A DNA stretch of 64,000 nt. It comes from Microthyrium microscopicum (lineage: Eukaryota > Ascomycota > Dothideomycetes > Microthyriales > Microthyriaceae). The DNA is taken from the NCBI GenBank assembly GCA_010405405.1, contig MU004233.1, positions 2,637,882 through 2,701,881 of the forward strand, written 5' to 3'. This document shows positions 12,344 through 25,933 of the stretch, piece by piece. Position 1 is the first letter of the stretch, and each line of letters starts with the position of its first letter. The notes below the pieces were generated by a model, which was not told where the DNA came from, did no database searches, and worked only from the letters and a program-made list of their open reading frames with translations. A program made the translations under genes and the position numbers.

Positions 12344-14015
12344 TCAAACAAACCAAGCTCTTCCCACTAGCATACACGCAACGATCATCAACCCAAGCGC
12401 CAACGTACTCTGCATGCAGGTTTCGGTCCGGAATGGCCAGAATCGTGGCAGCCGTGATAGCAGATTGGATCGGCCTTGACTGAGCCATTCCCAGAGAGGC
12501 CAACTTGGTCGTTCGGTACCAGAGACTTTGCGAATAATCTTGGCAGGGCTTCCATATGCGAGATGATATGCTGGTATATCCTTCATACCAGTCAGCTGGA
12601 TAGATTTTCTCCAAAAAAAAAAACAAGGCCCGCAACGAAGGGGAAATTTTGGAGCAAAAAGAGAAAACGAGACAAGGGGGGTGGGATCCCTTGGTTAAGG
12701 ATTATGGTCGAAAGACCAGATTCTCCCAAATAAATCCCACGAGACAAGGCTGAGATCGTAGCAAAGTGTATTGGGAGTGTGATACGAGTTTGTATGGTAG
12801 TACCAGGGAGTGAACTTTGACGGATGTACGAGATCACGCCGCACCCTCCCCTTGGCAACATGACAGACGGGTACTTGCCGCGAATAGGGAAATGGGAGAA
12901 AATTGAAGAGGGAATTATGCAGGATGGAAATCCAGAAAACTCACCTTAGTAATAAGGCTATTTGCGCCAATGACGCAGCCTTTACCAACATTAACACCTC
13001 CGAGAATGGTAACATGCCCTCCTATCCAGCAGTCGTCCTCGATCGTGACATCCATTCCGAAGCTGGGAGCACCTGCAGGTCCATTACGAAGCGTATGGTC
13101 TGGAACATGGGTCAGCGGTGAGGTTGACAAGACACAGATCAAAGAAATATCGAAGACATATCAGAAGGGTAGGAATTAATATTCCAGATTGACGCTTGGG
13201 AAGCAAGGATGTGTGATGTGCTGCAAGCAATGGATCAATCTGCAAGAAATGATTCAAACAGACCAATGAACCTAAACAAAATCCCCGCAAAAGGGAAAAA
13301 AGGTGCAAGGCAAAAAGCAAAACACCAAGGTCTGTCAAATGTTGCTCGCGAGATCCTAATTCGACTTACCAAGTGGATGACCAACGGCATATATTGAAAA
13401 GTCTGGGCCGATCAAGCAACGTTCGCCGATCCGAACGCTTCGTACTGGAGTGTCGAGGATTTTGCAACCTCTGTTGATGAAGGTAGATGTCGCAATGTCA
13501 ACACATGAACCATAGTCAACGTGGAGAGGCGGTTTGATGTAAGGGGCGAGCCCTTGACCTGGGAACCGCTTGGGTTGAGGAAAAGTATCCGACGGCGCAG
13601 TTGAGGCTGGAGTCGAGGTCGTTGACTCGCTGCACTCTGAACTGGGGTCTGATGTCGCGGCATCGGGAGAGCTTCCGGCGGCAGGGAGGTTCAAGGCTGG
13701 CAGTGGGGAAGCCAGTGGAGGAGTGGACAGTGTTGGTCCAGCTTTGAACTGCAGCTGGGATTGGCCCGCGTTGATGATACTGTATTGGTGAGCTGGTTAG
13801 CATTTGGACACGTCTAGAGACAAGGCAGCTGCACTGCTGCAGATGGATCTATGGAAGCCTTGAACTTACGCGTGGTAGAGAGCTGCACGCTGCTCGGCGG
13901 ATGCCTCTTCACCCTGTGAGTTGTAGTCTTGACATGCAATGGCGGCACGTAGCCTTGCAGCGCGGTAGTCCTGGTTGCCGGCCGGGAATTCGGTTCTCTG
14001 TTTGTAAGGTGCCAT
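12344..14015 (-). CDS. Sugar (maltose/galactoside-type) O-acetyltransferase with hydrophobic C-terminal tail
   Basis: Minus-strand exons 13870-14015, 13370-13779, 12945-13099 and 12344-12580; about 315 residues. Residues 1-50 form the Mac domain common to maltose acetyltransferases (E-F-P-A-G-N-Q-D-Y then R-x-x-A). A 60-residue Ser/Thr/Pro-rich insert follows, then the left-handed beta-helix: NRGCKILD, the catalytic-His motif G-H-P-L-D (split by intron 2), and IGGHVTILGGVNVGKG ... VIGANSLITKD. The family moves acetyl from acetyl-CoA to sugar hydroxyls in the cytosol. The C-terminus runs beyond the usual end and finishes in a hydrophobic stretch (S-T-L-A-L-G-L-M-I-V-A-C-M-L-V-G) that could anchor the protein in a membrane. 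Intron 3 is long (about 364 nt) and its acceptor is ambiguous: AAG/GAT fits the family, but a CAG 18 nt upstream also keeps the frame. Intron 2 is 270 nt. Confidence 0.85.
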
Positions 14016-14630
14016 GGAAGATGATTTGTAGATCACCGAGGCACGGAGAGGAAGGTAATGTATAGCTATACGAGTGTGGAATGGCGAAGTTGTGTGGCCT
14101 TTTGGGCGCAATGCGATTTTTATAGGATTTGAGTAGTACAGCGGTGAAAGGAAAGGCAACACTTGGAATGGGATAATGTAACAGTTTCAATGCCAAGTAA
14201 AAGAACCGACTAGTGTCGTAGAGAGTAAGTAGTTTGCAGTAAATAGCAAGATGGTGAATGCGGATAGCTTTGAAGATACGGTTGGGGAAAGGCCTCTACT
14301 AAATGTGAGCGTTTGATAGCCGGAATTGAACCCCTTGATCTGCTGGCCACTGTTCTTTGCTCTTTGCTGTTCCTTGGTGCGGCACTATGGGCAGCGGGCC
14401 GTACAGTACATTACAGAGGTACTGCGAGACAGCCTCGTGCATATCAGCCATGAGATGTCCGCTAAAGGGTCTAAGACGATCGACTATTAGTCTCTCCCTT
14501 GCCGAACTTGGATCTCTAGTCTACTCACCCAACATTTGTAAATTTCATTTATACCGGCCTCAATCCGCGTATCTCTTGCCTGCACGCAGTTGCCGAAGAT
14601 CCTCTTGGTTTCTCTTTTTTTTATCCTTGT
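14016..14630. other. Intergenic between sugar acetyltransferase 5' end and YTM1 3' end
   Basis: Presumed promoter of the minus-strand acetyltransferase plus the 3' flank of YTM1. A sequence resembling a tRNA B box (14320-14334, minus) lies here but no cloverleaf forms around it. Nothing else seen. Confidence 0.6.
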
Positions 14631-16144
14631 TCATCGTGGAACCATCTGATCTATCTGTACTCTCTTGTCTTCACCGGCACTGCCAATTCCTACCTCTTTA
14701 TCCCAGAATACCGAGAAAACTTTGATGCCGTCTCCCGCTACTTTACGCTCGTCGTTTGCAATGCTCTCTCGTCGAATGACGTAGACACTTTCGCAAACTT
14801 GCCCAGTTCCTCCCACCGCAAGACCAGATGCTGATTTCCCATCCATTCGAACACTTCGTAAATCCCAGATTCTGCAAGTGCCATCGTGACTTGCACTGAC
14901 AAGCCCCCAAGGCTTTTCTGGCTCAGCCGCAGCGCTGACGATTGCACCGGCATGTCCTCGGAGGGTCAACCCGGTAACATCTCTTACATCAACACGAGGG
15001 TCAATCATGGCAATATGTCTAGCGCTAGTACCTGTAGCAAGTAACCCGAGATCCGGCATTTCGGTAACGCATAGTAATGGATTGAGAAGGCGGCGGGTTG
15101 ACACTTCGGCTCCAGTAACTAGATCCCATGTAACAAGGGTTTGATCCCACGAGGTAGAATAGCCAACCGTTGAATCTTTGGCAGAAAAGATGGCACCACT
15201 GACAGGACCAGTATGTCTTTTCAATAGGCTGAGAGGTCCTCGTTGTGGACCAGGCTGAAAGGCTGCTGATTGTTCAAGTTTCCTCCGTTTGGCTGCCCCA
15301 GGTAATGCACTTGGAAGCAGGGAATCGGGCGGCTGGGGACCTTCCGACTTCCGCGTAGACCATAGACCAACTGTGTGGTCTGAGGATCCAGATAGTATGC
15401 GAGAAGAGGGAGCATGCACAGAAATGCTGTCGACGCTCGATCGGTGGCCATAGAGGTCGAGAATTGGTGTAAAAGTACCTGAAACTTGCATCGAACCACC
15501 AGTGACACCATTTTCTTCGTATTTCCAGACACGCACGACTCTGTCACTGCCAGCAGAGACGATTTTGGATGTGGTCAGGAAACAGGCCGCATTGATCGGT
15601 TGGCCGGATGTGGGCTTGGAAACGGCAAGTAAATCCGAAGATTTTGACCACATTCGAATAAGACCATCATAGCTAGCGGATAGAATTCTAGGATCTTTGA
15701 TGGGAGAAGATGTGCCATCCTGATCCTGTAACAAGACTGACGATGTTTGTGAGACTACATCGACAGCCGAGATCCAGTCCTCGTGCTCAAAAGAGACGAC
15801 ATGCGAGGGTGGAATCAAGGCCCTAACGTACTCGACTGAAAGAGTAACTTCGGAAGAGATGCCATTGGCTGTTAGAAATTCGTCGATGGTAGTGCGCAGG
15901 AATTGACCGTTGATCAAAAACTCAAATGGGATAGGCTTTTCATTTTCCAATAAATTGTTGACAAGAGTTGAAAGAGCAATTCTCCGGAGGCCTTACATGA
16001 AGTTAGGAAACTTAGCGTCATCAAAGAGATAGGAGGAGACATACCGGTGGACACAAGAATTGGGCCTGTATTCTCTGGTAACTTGATGGTTACGTCTGGG
16101 TCGCGCGACTCCAGCTGGATTCGGATTTGAGCGGTTTTGTCCAT
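14631..16144 (-). CDS. YTM1: Ribosome biogenesis protein Ytm1 (WDR12)
   Basis: Minus-strand exons 16045-16144 and 14631-15991; 486 residues, normal for the family. Residues 1-90 are the NLE domain (QIRIQLESRDPDVTIKLP, then LRRIALSTLVNNLL), followed by WD40 repeats with W-D motifs such as S-W-D-Q-T-L-V-T-W-D and C-R-I-W-D-L-R-S-V. Ytm1 joins Nop7/Erb1 in the PeBoW complex and is pulled off pre-60S particles by the AAA ATPase Rea1 through the NLE domain (established for yeast). The 52-nt intron after codon 33 has donor GTATGT and acceptor TAAG. It acts in the nucleolus and nucleoplasm. The start ATG begins MDKTAQIRIQLE, as in other fungal Ytm1 proteins. Confidence 0.95.
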
Positions 16145-16603
16145 GCTTTTGATGTTATCTTCCCCGGTTCCACAATTACTAGCAACCAGTCTGACAGTGG
16201 TAAGGGGTGTCCGTGAAGATCAGATGGGATAAGACGGCGACAAAGTTGCGCTTGGATACTGAGTGTGTTCAAATTCTCAAGATGGTCGTGATATTTTTTT
16301 GCAGGGGTCAAAAATGGGCAACGCTGGATGACGTTAGGCGCGCTAGGAGGCACGTGCGCTAGTTGCTACAAGGCTGGATCTGGCCATAAGGCTGGCAGCA
16401 CACGATTGTCCAGACAGACACGACCGTCAATGGCGAACAAGAAATTCAGGTACAAGACGAGGGAGCTTTAATGATTCGCAGCACACAATGGTTGCAGCCA
16501 CAATTATTAAGTCATTGCCGCAGCTCATAAAATGTTATACCAGCACATCTAATTTACAATTTCACCGCTCGTCAAGCCTTCATGTCTTGTTGCTTCGGAC
16601 CTT
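16145..16603. other. Intergenic between YTM1 5' end and ZW10 3' end
   Basis: YTM1 promoter and ZW10 3' flank. It contains GTTAGGCGCGCTAGG around 16332-16347, a GC-rich near-palindrome, but no recognised ribosome-biogenesis promoter motif. Nothing else seen. Confidence 0.55.
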
Positions 16604-19242
16604 CTATGCCCGTTTAATAACACGAATCGCCTCCTTCCGATGACTAGAATCCGCAAACAGCGCCTGCACCAAATCCACAACCTCATCCGCCGAAAACTCC
16701 AAACTCAGCTCGCCTTCCGTCCACAAATACTTGATATCCGCCAACGACGCCTCCAAGATCTCGCCCAGATACCTAAAACGGAACCAATCTGGAGTATACA
16801 CATGCACCAAATTGCTCGTCTCTTCCTCACCATCATTTGTGGGCGAGTCGAATAGGTCTGATAGACCAGCGACATTGTCACAGAAGGATTTTAGCATCTT
16901 ACTCTGCTCTTCTGAGATGCCTGATGGATCGTCTGCGCGCTCTAACACATCTGAGGACATCTGTTTGAGTAGCGTGCCTACTAGGCTACCGAGGCTTTGT
17001 AGACGGTCGGAATTGCTGAGGATGTTGGTCCAGGAGCGGTCGACATCGCGGACGCGGTTGATGGCATCTTGAATTATAGCGCTGTACTGCGCGGCGTTGA
17101 GGGGTGCGGTGCAATTGATGAAGCCGGACGTGGAAGAAAGGATGTCGGAGAGTATGGTGCGTTGCGAGTCCATTTCGCGACCGTAAGCACGGCGGGAGTA
17201 GGGAAGAAGAGCGGCAATGTCAGAGTCGAAGGTGCGGAGACGTTTGCTGAGTGGGTGAGTAGTTGAGAGCCTGGAGAGCAGGGTGGAGAGTTGCGAGTGT
17301 AAATGGACAGAGTCGTTGTATATCAGCATGTTGCCGGCTGGTTCGCTGGTGTAATAGGTACTGGCAGTGGCGCGATACATGGCGAGTAGTAGGGTTGGTA
17401 TGGTCGATAGGCCTAGTGTTGCGGGAGCAATGGTTGGTACGGGGAAGTCAGGGGATGACAGTGTGCTGGCGTCGGAGATGATTTGGTTGATAAGGTCGAT
17501 AATTCCATCTGGTATAGAAGTGACTGTGTAGTTTTCTCGGAGTGTGATCTCTTTCGTTGTAGGTTGTTGCTTATGTGCCTTTCCATTTGCTTTTGCTTTC
17601 GATGGTGATTTAGAAATTGCAGCGGGTTTTGCAGGCGACTTTTCTGCCTCGTCAGCTTCATCGCCATCGTCTCCCCATCCCCAGGCACCCGCTTCTTCAT
17701 CTTCTTGAGTTTTCTCTTCGGCTTTTGGTCCTTTCGAAGTTTCTTCTGCAGCTGGTTCGTCATCCCAAGCACTAGTGTCTTCTTCTTCCACAGCTTCATT
17801 GCCTTGAGGTTCTTCCTCTTCTCCCCAGCCAGCATCCCATTCATCGTTTGTACCATTTTCAGGTGTTTCTTCTTCCAATGGCTGTTCGCTTGGATCAGCA
17901 TACATCACATCATCACTAGACACTAGCTGCGTCTCTATTCTCTCAGCCATCTTTTGTCTCTTTATATTTTGATAGCACATCTCTCTCATATCCGCCAGAG
18001 CAACCTCCTTGCGTTTGGCCAGCCAGGTCTGCGGAATCTTCTTAAGCCACACAGCGAGGTCGGCATCGCTGGGCATGTCCACTTCCGATTTCGAAATGAA
18101 AAGCGATAGCTCTTCAACCTTCGTGGTAATTTCCTTGAAAGTTTCCAGATTCGTAAGTTTCAGGGGCATTGCCGGATCGAGCCAATTCGAGACGAGTTGA
18201 AGAATCAGTGAAGGTAGTATAGTGTCCAGAAGTTGCGCCGAAATTGATCGTGGTAGCGCCGTTGATATGAAGTTGACAATAGCGTAAATGTCATCAATCA
18301 TATCCAACACCGAGCCCTCCTGTTCACTTTTCACCAACCGTATCTCACCCTCCCCTTTCTCGACTCTCCAGAAATTCTTGCCCTTCGACCGATTCATCCG
18401 TGGCCCAAGAACACTCGAATCCAATTCCCGATGCAACCTACTCACACACCCATCTCTAACCCCCAGCGTCCCCAACGCCTCAATAACAGTCTCCAAATCC
18501 ATCGCCTCACTATCCTCCCTCTTAACAACAACCCGTCCACCATCAACATTAACCAACCGCCCCCAAACACCCAACACCTCCTTCACAACCCCCTCCCTCA
18601 CACTCCCCACCCGTCTCCCCAGCACCGCCACCGCCCTACTCTCCCCAATCCCCGCGCCATCCCTCCTCAACCCACCCACCACCATCTCCGCATTTAAAAC
18701 CTTCTCCAACGCACCACCCAGCTCCTGTCCATCAAGCGCATTCCGCGCCCCATCAACCAGCCCAGCCGCAACCTGCAAAGTATCCAAAACCCCTTCTAAA
18801 CCGACACTAAACTCCAACTCCCTCTGCAGCAGCGCGACTTTGCCCGCCGCATCATGGACGCGTGCGCCTAGACTTTTCGCGTGTTCGGCCGCTTCGACAA
18901 TTGCGCGCGCAGATGAGCGGGAGTGGGCGATGGATGTTTGGAGGGCGGTGGCTTGGGTTAGCCAGGTATCAATTGATGGGGCGGAAGAGGATGAGAGGGT
19001 GCGGATTTCAGCCTTTTACACGCAAATTGTCAGCTTTCATGATACAAGTGCATGGATAGAGAGAGGGGGGGTTGTGTATTTACTTTGACATCTTCTTCGG
19101 CTTTGCTGACGAGCTCGAGAATGGAGGGTATGTTGGTCGACGTCAGCGTGGTTGAGACTGTCTGCTCATCGTCAGGGTATGCGCCGGTTTGGACGAATGT
19201 GAGGACAGAGGAGGCGACCGCTGAAGATGGGTCCGTCGACAT
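16604..19242 (-). CDS. Centromere/kinetochore protein Zw10-like (Dsl1/NRZ tether subunit)
   Basis: Minus-strand exons 19084-19242 and 16604-19012; 855 residues. Recognised by the fungal ZW10 signature (P-Q-T-W-L-A-K-R-K-E-V-A-L-A-D-M-R-E-M-C) before an acidic low-complexity region around residues 415-520 rich in E, D and W, then the conserved C-terminal domain ending in V-I-K-R-A. In animals Zw10 serves kinetochores (RZZ) and ER tethering (NRZ); in fungi the family role is Golgi-to-ER COPI vesicle tethering with Dsl1/Tip20-type partners. The 71-nt intron after codon 53 uses donor GTAAAT and acceptor AAAAG. Base composition switches in blocks: the coding strand is G-rich and C-poor at both ends (18300-18850 and 16620-16850) but C/A-rich in the middle (16860-17480). 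Confidence 0.85.
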
Positions 19243-20734
19243 GGTGAGCTCTTAAGAGCAAGGAGCAATTAATTGCAAAGTGAATTCATGAAGAGGAGCT
19301 GGATTGAAAAAGTTGGAAGTTGTATTGAAAGATGGCCTGATGATGCTGATTGGGCCATCACCTTGACAGCTTTCGCGTGTTCGTTAGCGCGCGTTTAAGC
19401 GAATGGAAATCTTGACGACATCTGATCAAGCATTAAATGGTCCACGAAGTACTTCACTTTGAAATCACTATGGCAATTGAAACTGTATTCACGTGAAAGC
19501 TTTTTTGAAATTCTTCTGACTATGTCCTACAAAGTCCTACTAAAGAAAAGAAGTCTAAAAGACACCAGCCCAATCACTCTCCTGATTTACCGCCAAATGC
19601 AAATCATGCAAAGTGATAATGGGTTGAAGAGTCTGTTGTAACATATAATGCAAAAGGTAAAAGAAACTTTTTGGGTATCCGATCCGCCAATGGGGTATTT
19701 CTGATCTCAAGGCCAGCAATCAAGTGTGTCTGGCCCAAAGAAGCTGCATAATCAAGCATTATCGGGGTATCTCTGCCTCGCATTGCGCCAACAAAACCAT
19801 GATTTCAAAGGCACGGAGTTTGCGCTGAAACTGAGGCAAAAAAACATCGACTATCTAGAATGGGATGACAAGTCTCCATCTAGGCGTGGAAAATCGCAAG
19901 CTCGCAGAGCAACTGGATATTGGTGAATCGCTTTTCTGATGGATGCTGCAAAATTTGTCAGTACAAGGTTACATTCAGAGCTAACACGCCTGAAGAGACC
20001 ATTCGCTCTTTTCAGGATGAAACCATGAAAACTCATCGCATTCGATGGGAACCATAGCATTAGAATAAAGCCACCGATTGCGATGAAGAGACGAATTTGG
20101 GATTATCGAATGTCGTCGAGAAAAGGGTGATATCAAGCGGGAAGATCTTACCTAAAAAGATGTTGTTGAGTCGATGGAAAGGGAAAAACAGAAAAAAGTG
20201 CAATGCAACCGTTTGAACGGCAGGTTCTCTATCTCATGCTGTGGGCTGCATATGCCAGGTGTGTATAGAGAGAATCCGGGTCCTCCATTATGCCTCGAGC
20301 AGTATTAAAGCGAAGCGTGAACAATCGTCATTACTTTTTTGGGTATCTCCTTTTGTCGTGAAGTCGTTACGTTTGGCGAAGAAAGCAAAGTCTAAGATCG
20401 CCGAAAAGACCTCTATAAAAGGAGCAAAAGCGGAATGCTGAACGCACGCAATCGGTTGCTGTTGTGATCGCGCGGTAGGATGAGTAAGCCTCCCAATCGT
20501 AGGCAACTAAATGCGGAGAAGGAGGTGCGGAAAGAGAACCTCAACGCTGTCTATAATGCCGAGGGTTTGTGGAGCCAAAATGTCCAGACTGAAAAGCTGC
20601 CGTCCGGTGGAAGGAATAAAACAAAACAAAACTCCAGGAGGGAGTAATCGATAAAACGCCTGTTGATGCTTTCACGTGCTCATGTGCCGATCATTCTTGT
20701 CGTCGACATCTGTTGATGTGAGGAGGTGGCACAC
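19243..20734. other. Intergenic between ZW10 5' end and DED1 3' end
   Basis: About 1.5 kb with no supported gene. The ZW10 promoter side holds TTAGCGCGCG near 19385-19394, resembling a TTAGCGCGC element upstream of MSH3 (about 42906-42914). Open frames around 19.5-20.5 kb are short and without features. Confidence 0.55.
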
Positions 20735-22968
<2,234 letters not shown>

Positions 22969-24308
22969 GATTGCAATCGATGAGCAAGTTCAATATTAAG
23001 GTCGAGTGAGGATTGGAAGAGATGTAGAGAGCCTTGAAAGAATTATTCGATAATGAATCAAGGAGAAGAGTTGCGGTGACGAAAAAAGTCGAGCGCGGCA
23101 ACGAACTGAAGAAACAGAGTCGTCGAGGAAGGATTTGGGGTCGTAAGAGTATTATCTTCTCAGTCTAGCTGCGATAATGACAGACAGAGAAGAAGACAAA
23201 AACAAAAGACCGCTTGAAGTATTTGTGGATGAGAGGGGAGTGTGTGAGTAGAGGGTAGTGGGATGTATTGTTGTAGAAGTGTGTAGTGGAGAAGAGGAAG
23301 CAGCTTTTTTTCTTTGGCTAGAGCCTAGAGGATGTAAGATTTTCACTCCTGCTGCCAAGACATTTAGTGCGGGTCGCGCCTTCCATCACAGCGTGGGTTT
23401 TTTTTGCCTGAGCATGCTGCATCCCGACCGTCCTTGCCATTCTTGTATTCTTTGGACCAATTTTGACCAGTCGTTGAACCCCTGAGGGTTTGTAAGAGGC
23501 AAGCACAGCCCACATGTTACCAGATCTTTGAGATTTGGTATTGTTCTGGAAGCTCCGATGGATGCACCCTGAGAACGCTACTTCCATTCTAGAACTTGAC
23601 ATGATCAAACATATATCTTGTATGGTACGAGAGTTTACTTCTCATCCAAAGGTTATATCAAGGCAAAGATTTATCTATTCTTACAATTCTTTTCCATTAT
23701 TTGGTATCAATATCCAGCCCATGGCCCCGTACTAATGCCTTAGGTCCGCTTTTCTGCGTCATAACCTAACATTTACACCCAACCTTCAACACCATTAAAT
23801 CAGAAGCTGGTACACGTAGTACCACGTGTAGGATACCCTACCACTGATGACCTTGGGTTGTTAGAGTACTTGGAAAGTATTCTGACGGAGTCGACAGCTC
23901 TGCTTACCCAAAATCACCAGGCTGTATCAAAGCGAAGCCTTGACAGTTTCTTGTCGTGCGCTGTCTCGTGCATCCTGTATCCACAAACTCCATGCACTAC
24001 CAGCTCCGAGCCAATCAAGAAAACGAGAAGCAAGCATTTTTTATTCTTCCCGTGCATATCTCTGCATACTCGGGCATACCGTCTTGCAATTCGTTTATTT
24101 GTAGTGAAGCTTTATCACGTATTAGTGTATTGCACAGCCTGCGTCGTATACCATATGAGAAATCGCAAAAGCTTCGAGTCCCGAGACATAGAGTCGTCGA
24201 ACACCATATACACAATACAATACACATAGGTAGACAACCCGTACGTCATAAGAATGCAGCACCCTTTATTCAGCCATATCATATATCATACAAACACCCA
24301 AGCACACC
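22969..24308. other. Intergenic: DED1 promoter/5' UTR and cyclophilin 3' flank
   Basis: No gene supported. A perfect 7-bp inverted repeat (TACACGT, 6-nt spacer, ACGTGTA) at 23811-23830 includes the E-box CACGTG, and a second small inverted repeat (GTAGG/CCTAC) follows directly. The part next to DED1 is presumably its promoter and 5' UTR. Confidence 0.55.
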
Positions 24309-24571
24309 TTACGCATAATTCTTTCCCCTGACCCCATCACCTCGATTTCCTCGTGTCTTAACAAACACCACACAAATCGCAACAACAACCATAATGTAAA
24401 ACATCCTTGACGTCCAGCTAAGTCCAGCAGTCTCCGGTTTGGCATAAATAGGTGCGTGGCTGTCTGACTTGCCGTCTGAGCCAGCCTTGCCGTCTTTGCC
24501 GTTCGCGCCATTCGAGGAGGTGACATCTAAATTGTCTCCTTGAACCATCGGTTCTGCAGTACCTTCGAGGC
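24309..24571 (-). CDS. Candidate alternative last exon of cyclophilin B (transmembrane tail)
   Basis: Minus-strand open frame that begins right after a TAAG acceptor and ends in K-N-Y-A. Joined to the GAAG/GTATTC site at 24809/24808, it continues the cyclophilin frame exactly in phase 1 (G + GC), giving ...P-A-E-G-L-E-G-T-A-E-P. It encodes a Gly/Asp/Ser-rich linker, a single hydrophobic segment (M-F-Y-I-M-V-V-V-A-I-C-V-V-F-V) and a short basic tail. The spliced product would be 289 residues. A branch-like CTGAT lies about 20 nt before the acceptor. The frame has no upstream start of its own with gene-like features, so an exon of the neighbouring gene is the best reading; a separate small gene starting at its internal Met is the alternative. 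Confidence 0.65.
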
Positions 24572-24788
24572 CTTAAAGACGCCGTAAATCAGCCAGTCCT
24601 CCTGTATATTTTTATTGAGACGAATGGGTTAAGGGGTTAGATGGGGGAAACAAGTATTACATGAACGATGCGGCGGTTTACAGGAAAAAGATTGGGAATA
24701 AAGGGCCTAGTAAATGGTTCAGGTGATCGTCAAATCTGTGTAAGAAGAAGTGTATGTGATGTGCTGTGCTAACAATGTGTGAACGTCT

Positions 24789-25615
24789 CTAGAGCTCTGC
24801 ATGAATACCTTCAGCAGGAACCTCCAACTCGCCGCTCTTTGCGATCTTGATGGTCTTCTTTGGCTTGTCACCGGGGTCCTTCTCAACGTTTTGAACCTTG
24901 TCGACAATGTCGTAGCCTTCAAGGATTTCGCCAAAGACTACGTGGCGGCCGTCGAGCCAGCTGGTGATGGCGGTTGTGATGAAGAATTGGCTGCCGTTGG
25001 TGTCTTGGCCGGAGTTTGCCATGGACATGAGACCTTTGCGGCTGTGCTTGAGCTTGAAGTTCTCGTCGGGGAACTTTGCGCCGTAGATGGATTTTCCGCC
25101 GGTGCCTAAGAGGTATTAGTTGATGGCAACTGGATGAATAAGGGGTAAAAAAGTTTACCGTCGCCTTTGGTGAAGTCGCCTCCTTGAATCATAAAGTCTT
25201 TGATGACACGGTGGAAAGTGGAGCCTTCATATCCATAGCCCTTTTCTCCTGTGGCCAAAGCACTATGTAATTATAAGTATAGGTAGAAGATGGGATGAAT
25301 GGGACGCATACCGGAAGTTTTCAGTGGTCTAATAAGCTGTTAGTTACTAGTTTTGGATGATTGAGTTGTCATATATACCTTTGGTACAGTCTTGCCATAC
25401 AAGCCAATTACGATTCTTCCCATTTTATCATCGCCATGGGTAATATCGAAAAAGACCTATGAAATCATTAGCAATGTCCTAGCATTTCATCCTGAAGGAT
25501 TTACCTTATGAGTGACCTTGGGACCTTTAGTAGCCTCAGCGGTTTGAGCTAGGTATACGAAGCAGATGGTCAAAATAAGCAAAGCCGAGACGACAATGCG
25601 CTGTAATGTCGCCAT
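24789..25615 (-). CDS. ER/secretory peptidyl-prolyl cis-trans isomerase (cyclophilin B)
   Basis: Minus-strand exons 25505-25615, 25379-25456, 25312-25328, 25159-25262 and 24789-25105; 208 residues ending in H-A-E-L, close to the fungal HDEL/HEEL ER-retention signal. Residues 1-27 are a signal peptide ([18 protein letters not shown]). The catalytic core is complete: [24 protein letters not shown] and [10 protein letters not shown]. The enzyme isomerises X-Pro bonds during folding of secretory proteins. Exon 3 is only 17 nt. The last exon contains a possible GTATTC donor (24808) that would swap the final residues for a membrane-spanning tail encoded at 24309-24571. Confidence 0.95.
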
Positions 25616-25933
25616 TTTGACAGACAAGTTGTGGAACGAAGTTGGGAGAAAGTGTGGAATTCAAGTTGACAGCGGGGGTGTTCGGTCTCTACTTAACGAA
25701 CAAGAGTTGAGGGTTCAGTTTGACGAGCTGCGAGGTTGAAACGGATTAGGTGTCTTCTGAGAGGGAGAGTAACGTCTGGGATCTTTGTTAAAGAGGCTAG
25801 TAGGCTTCGGGCCGACATGCATGGATGAGGTTCTAGCGCCCGGGCCGAGTCACGATTTCGACCCTTTGAAGCTTCAATTTCAACATCCATCCGTTGCGCA
25901 TGTAAAAGTCCACTCGCAGGATCCGAGGACACG
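25616..25933. promoter_or_regulatory. Divergent promoter, cyclophilin B / mitoribosomal S13
   Basis: 318 bp separate the two start codons, so both promoters and 5' UTRs must lie here. I see no TATA box in the expected place on either side. Confidence 0.6.

Noticed and set aside
14320-14334. tRNA B-box-like sequence on the minus strand
   Set aside because: The T stem does not pair beyond two bases, and no A box or acceptor stem is found at the right distance.
18288-19088. 266-codon plus-strand frame rich in Ser/Pro/Thr
   Set aside because: Antisense shadow of the ZW10 N-terminal region, caused by its biased base composition.
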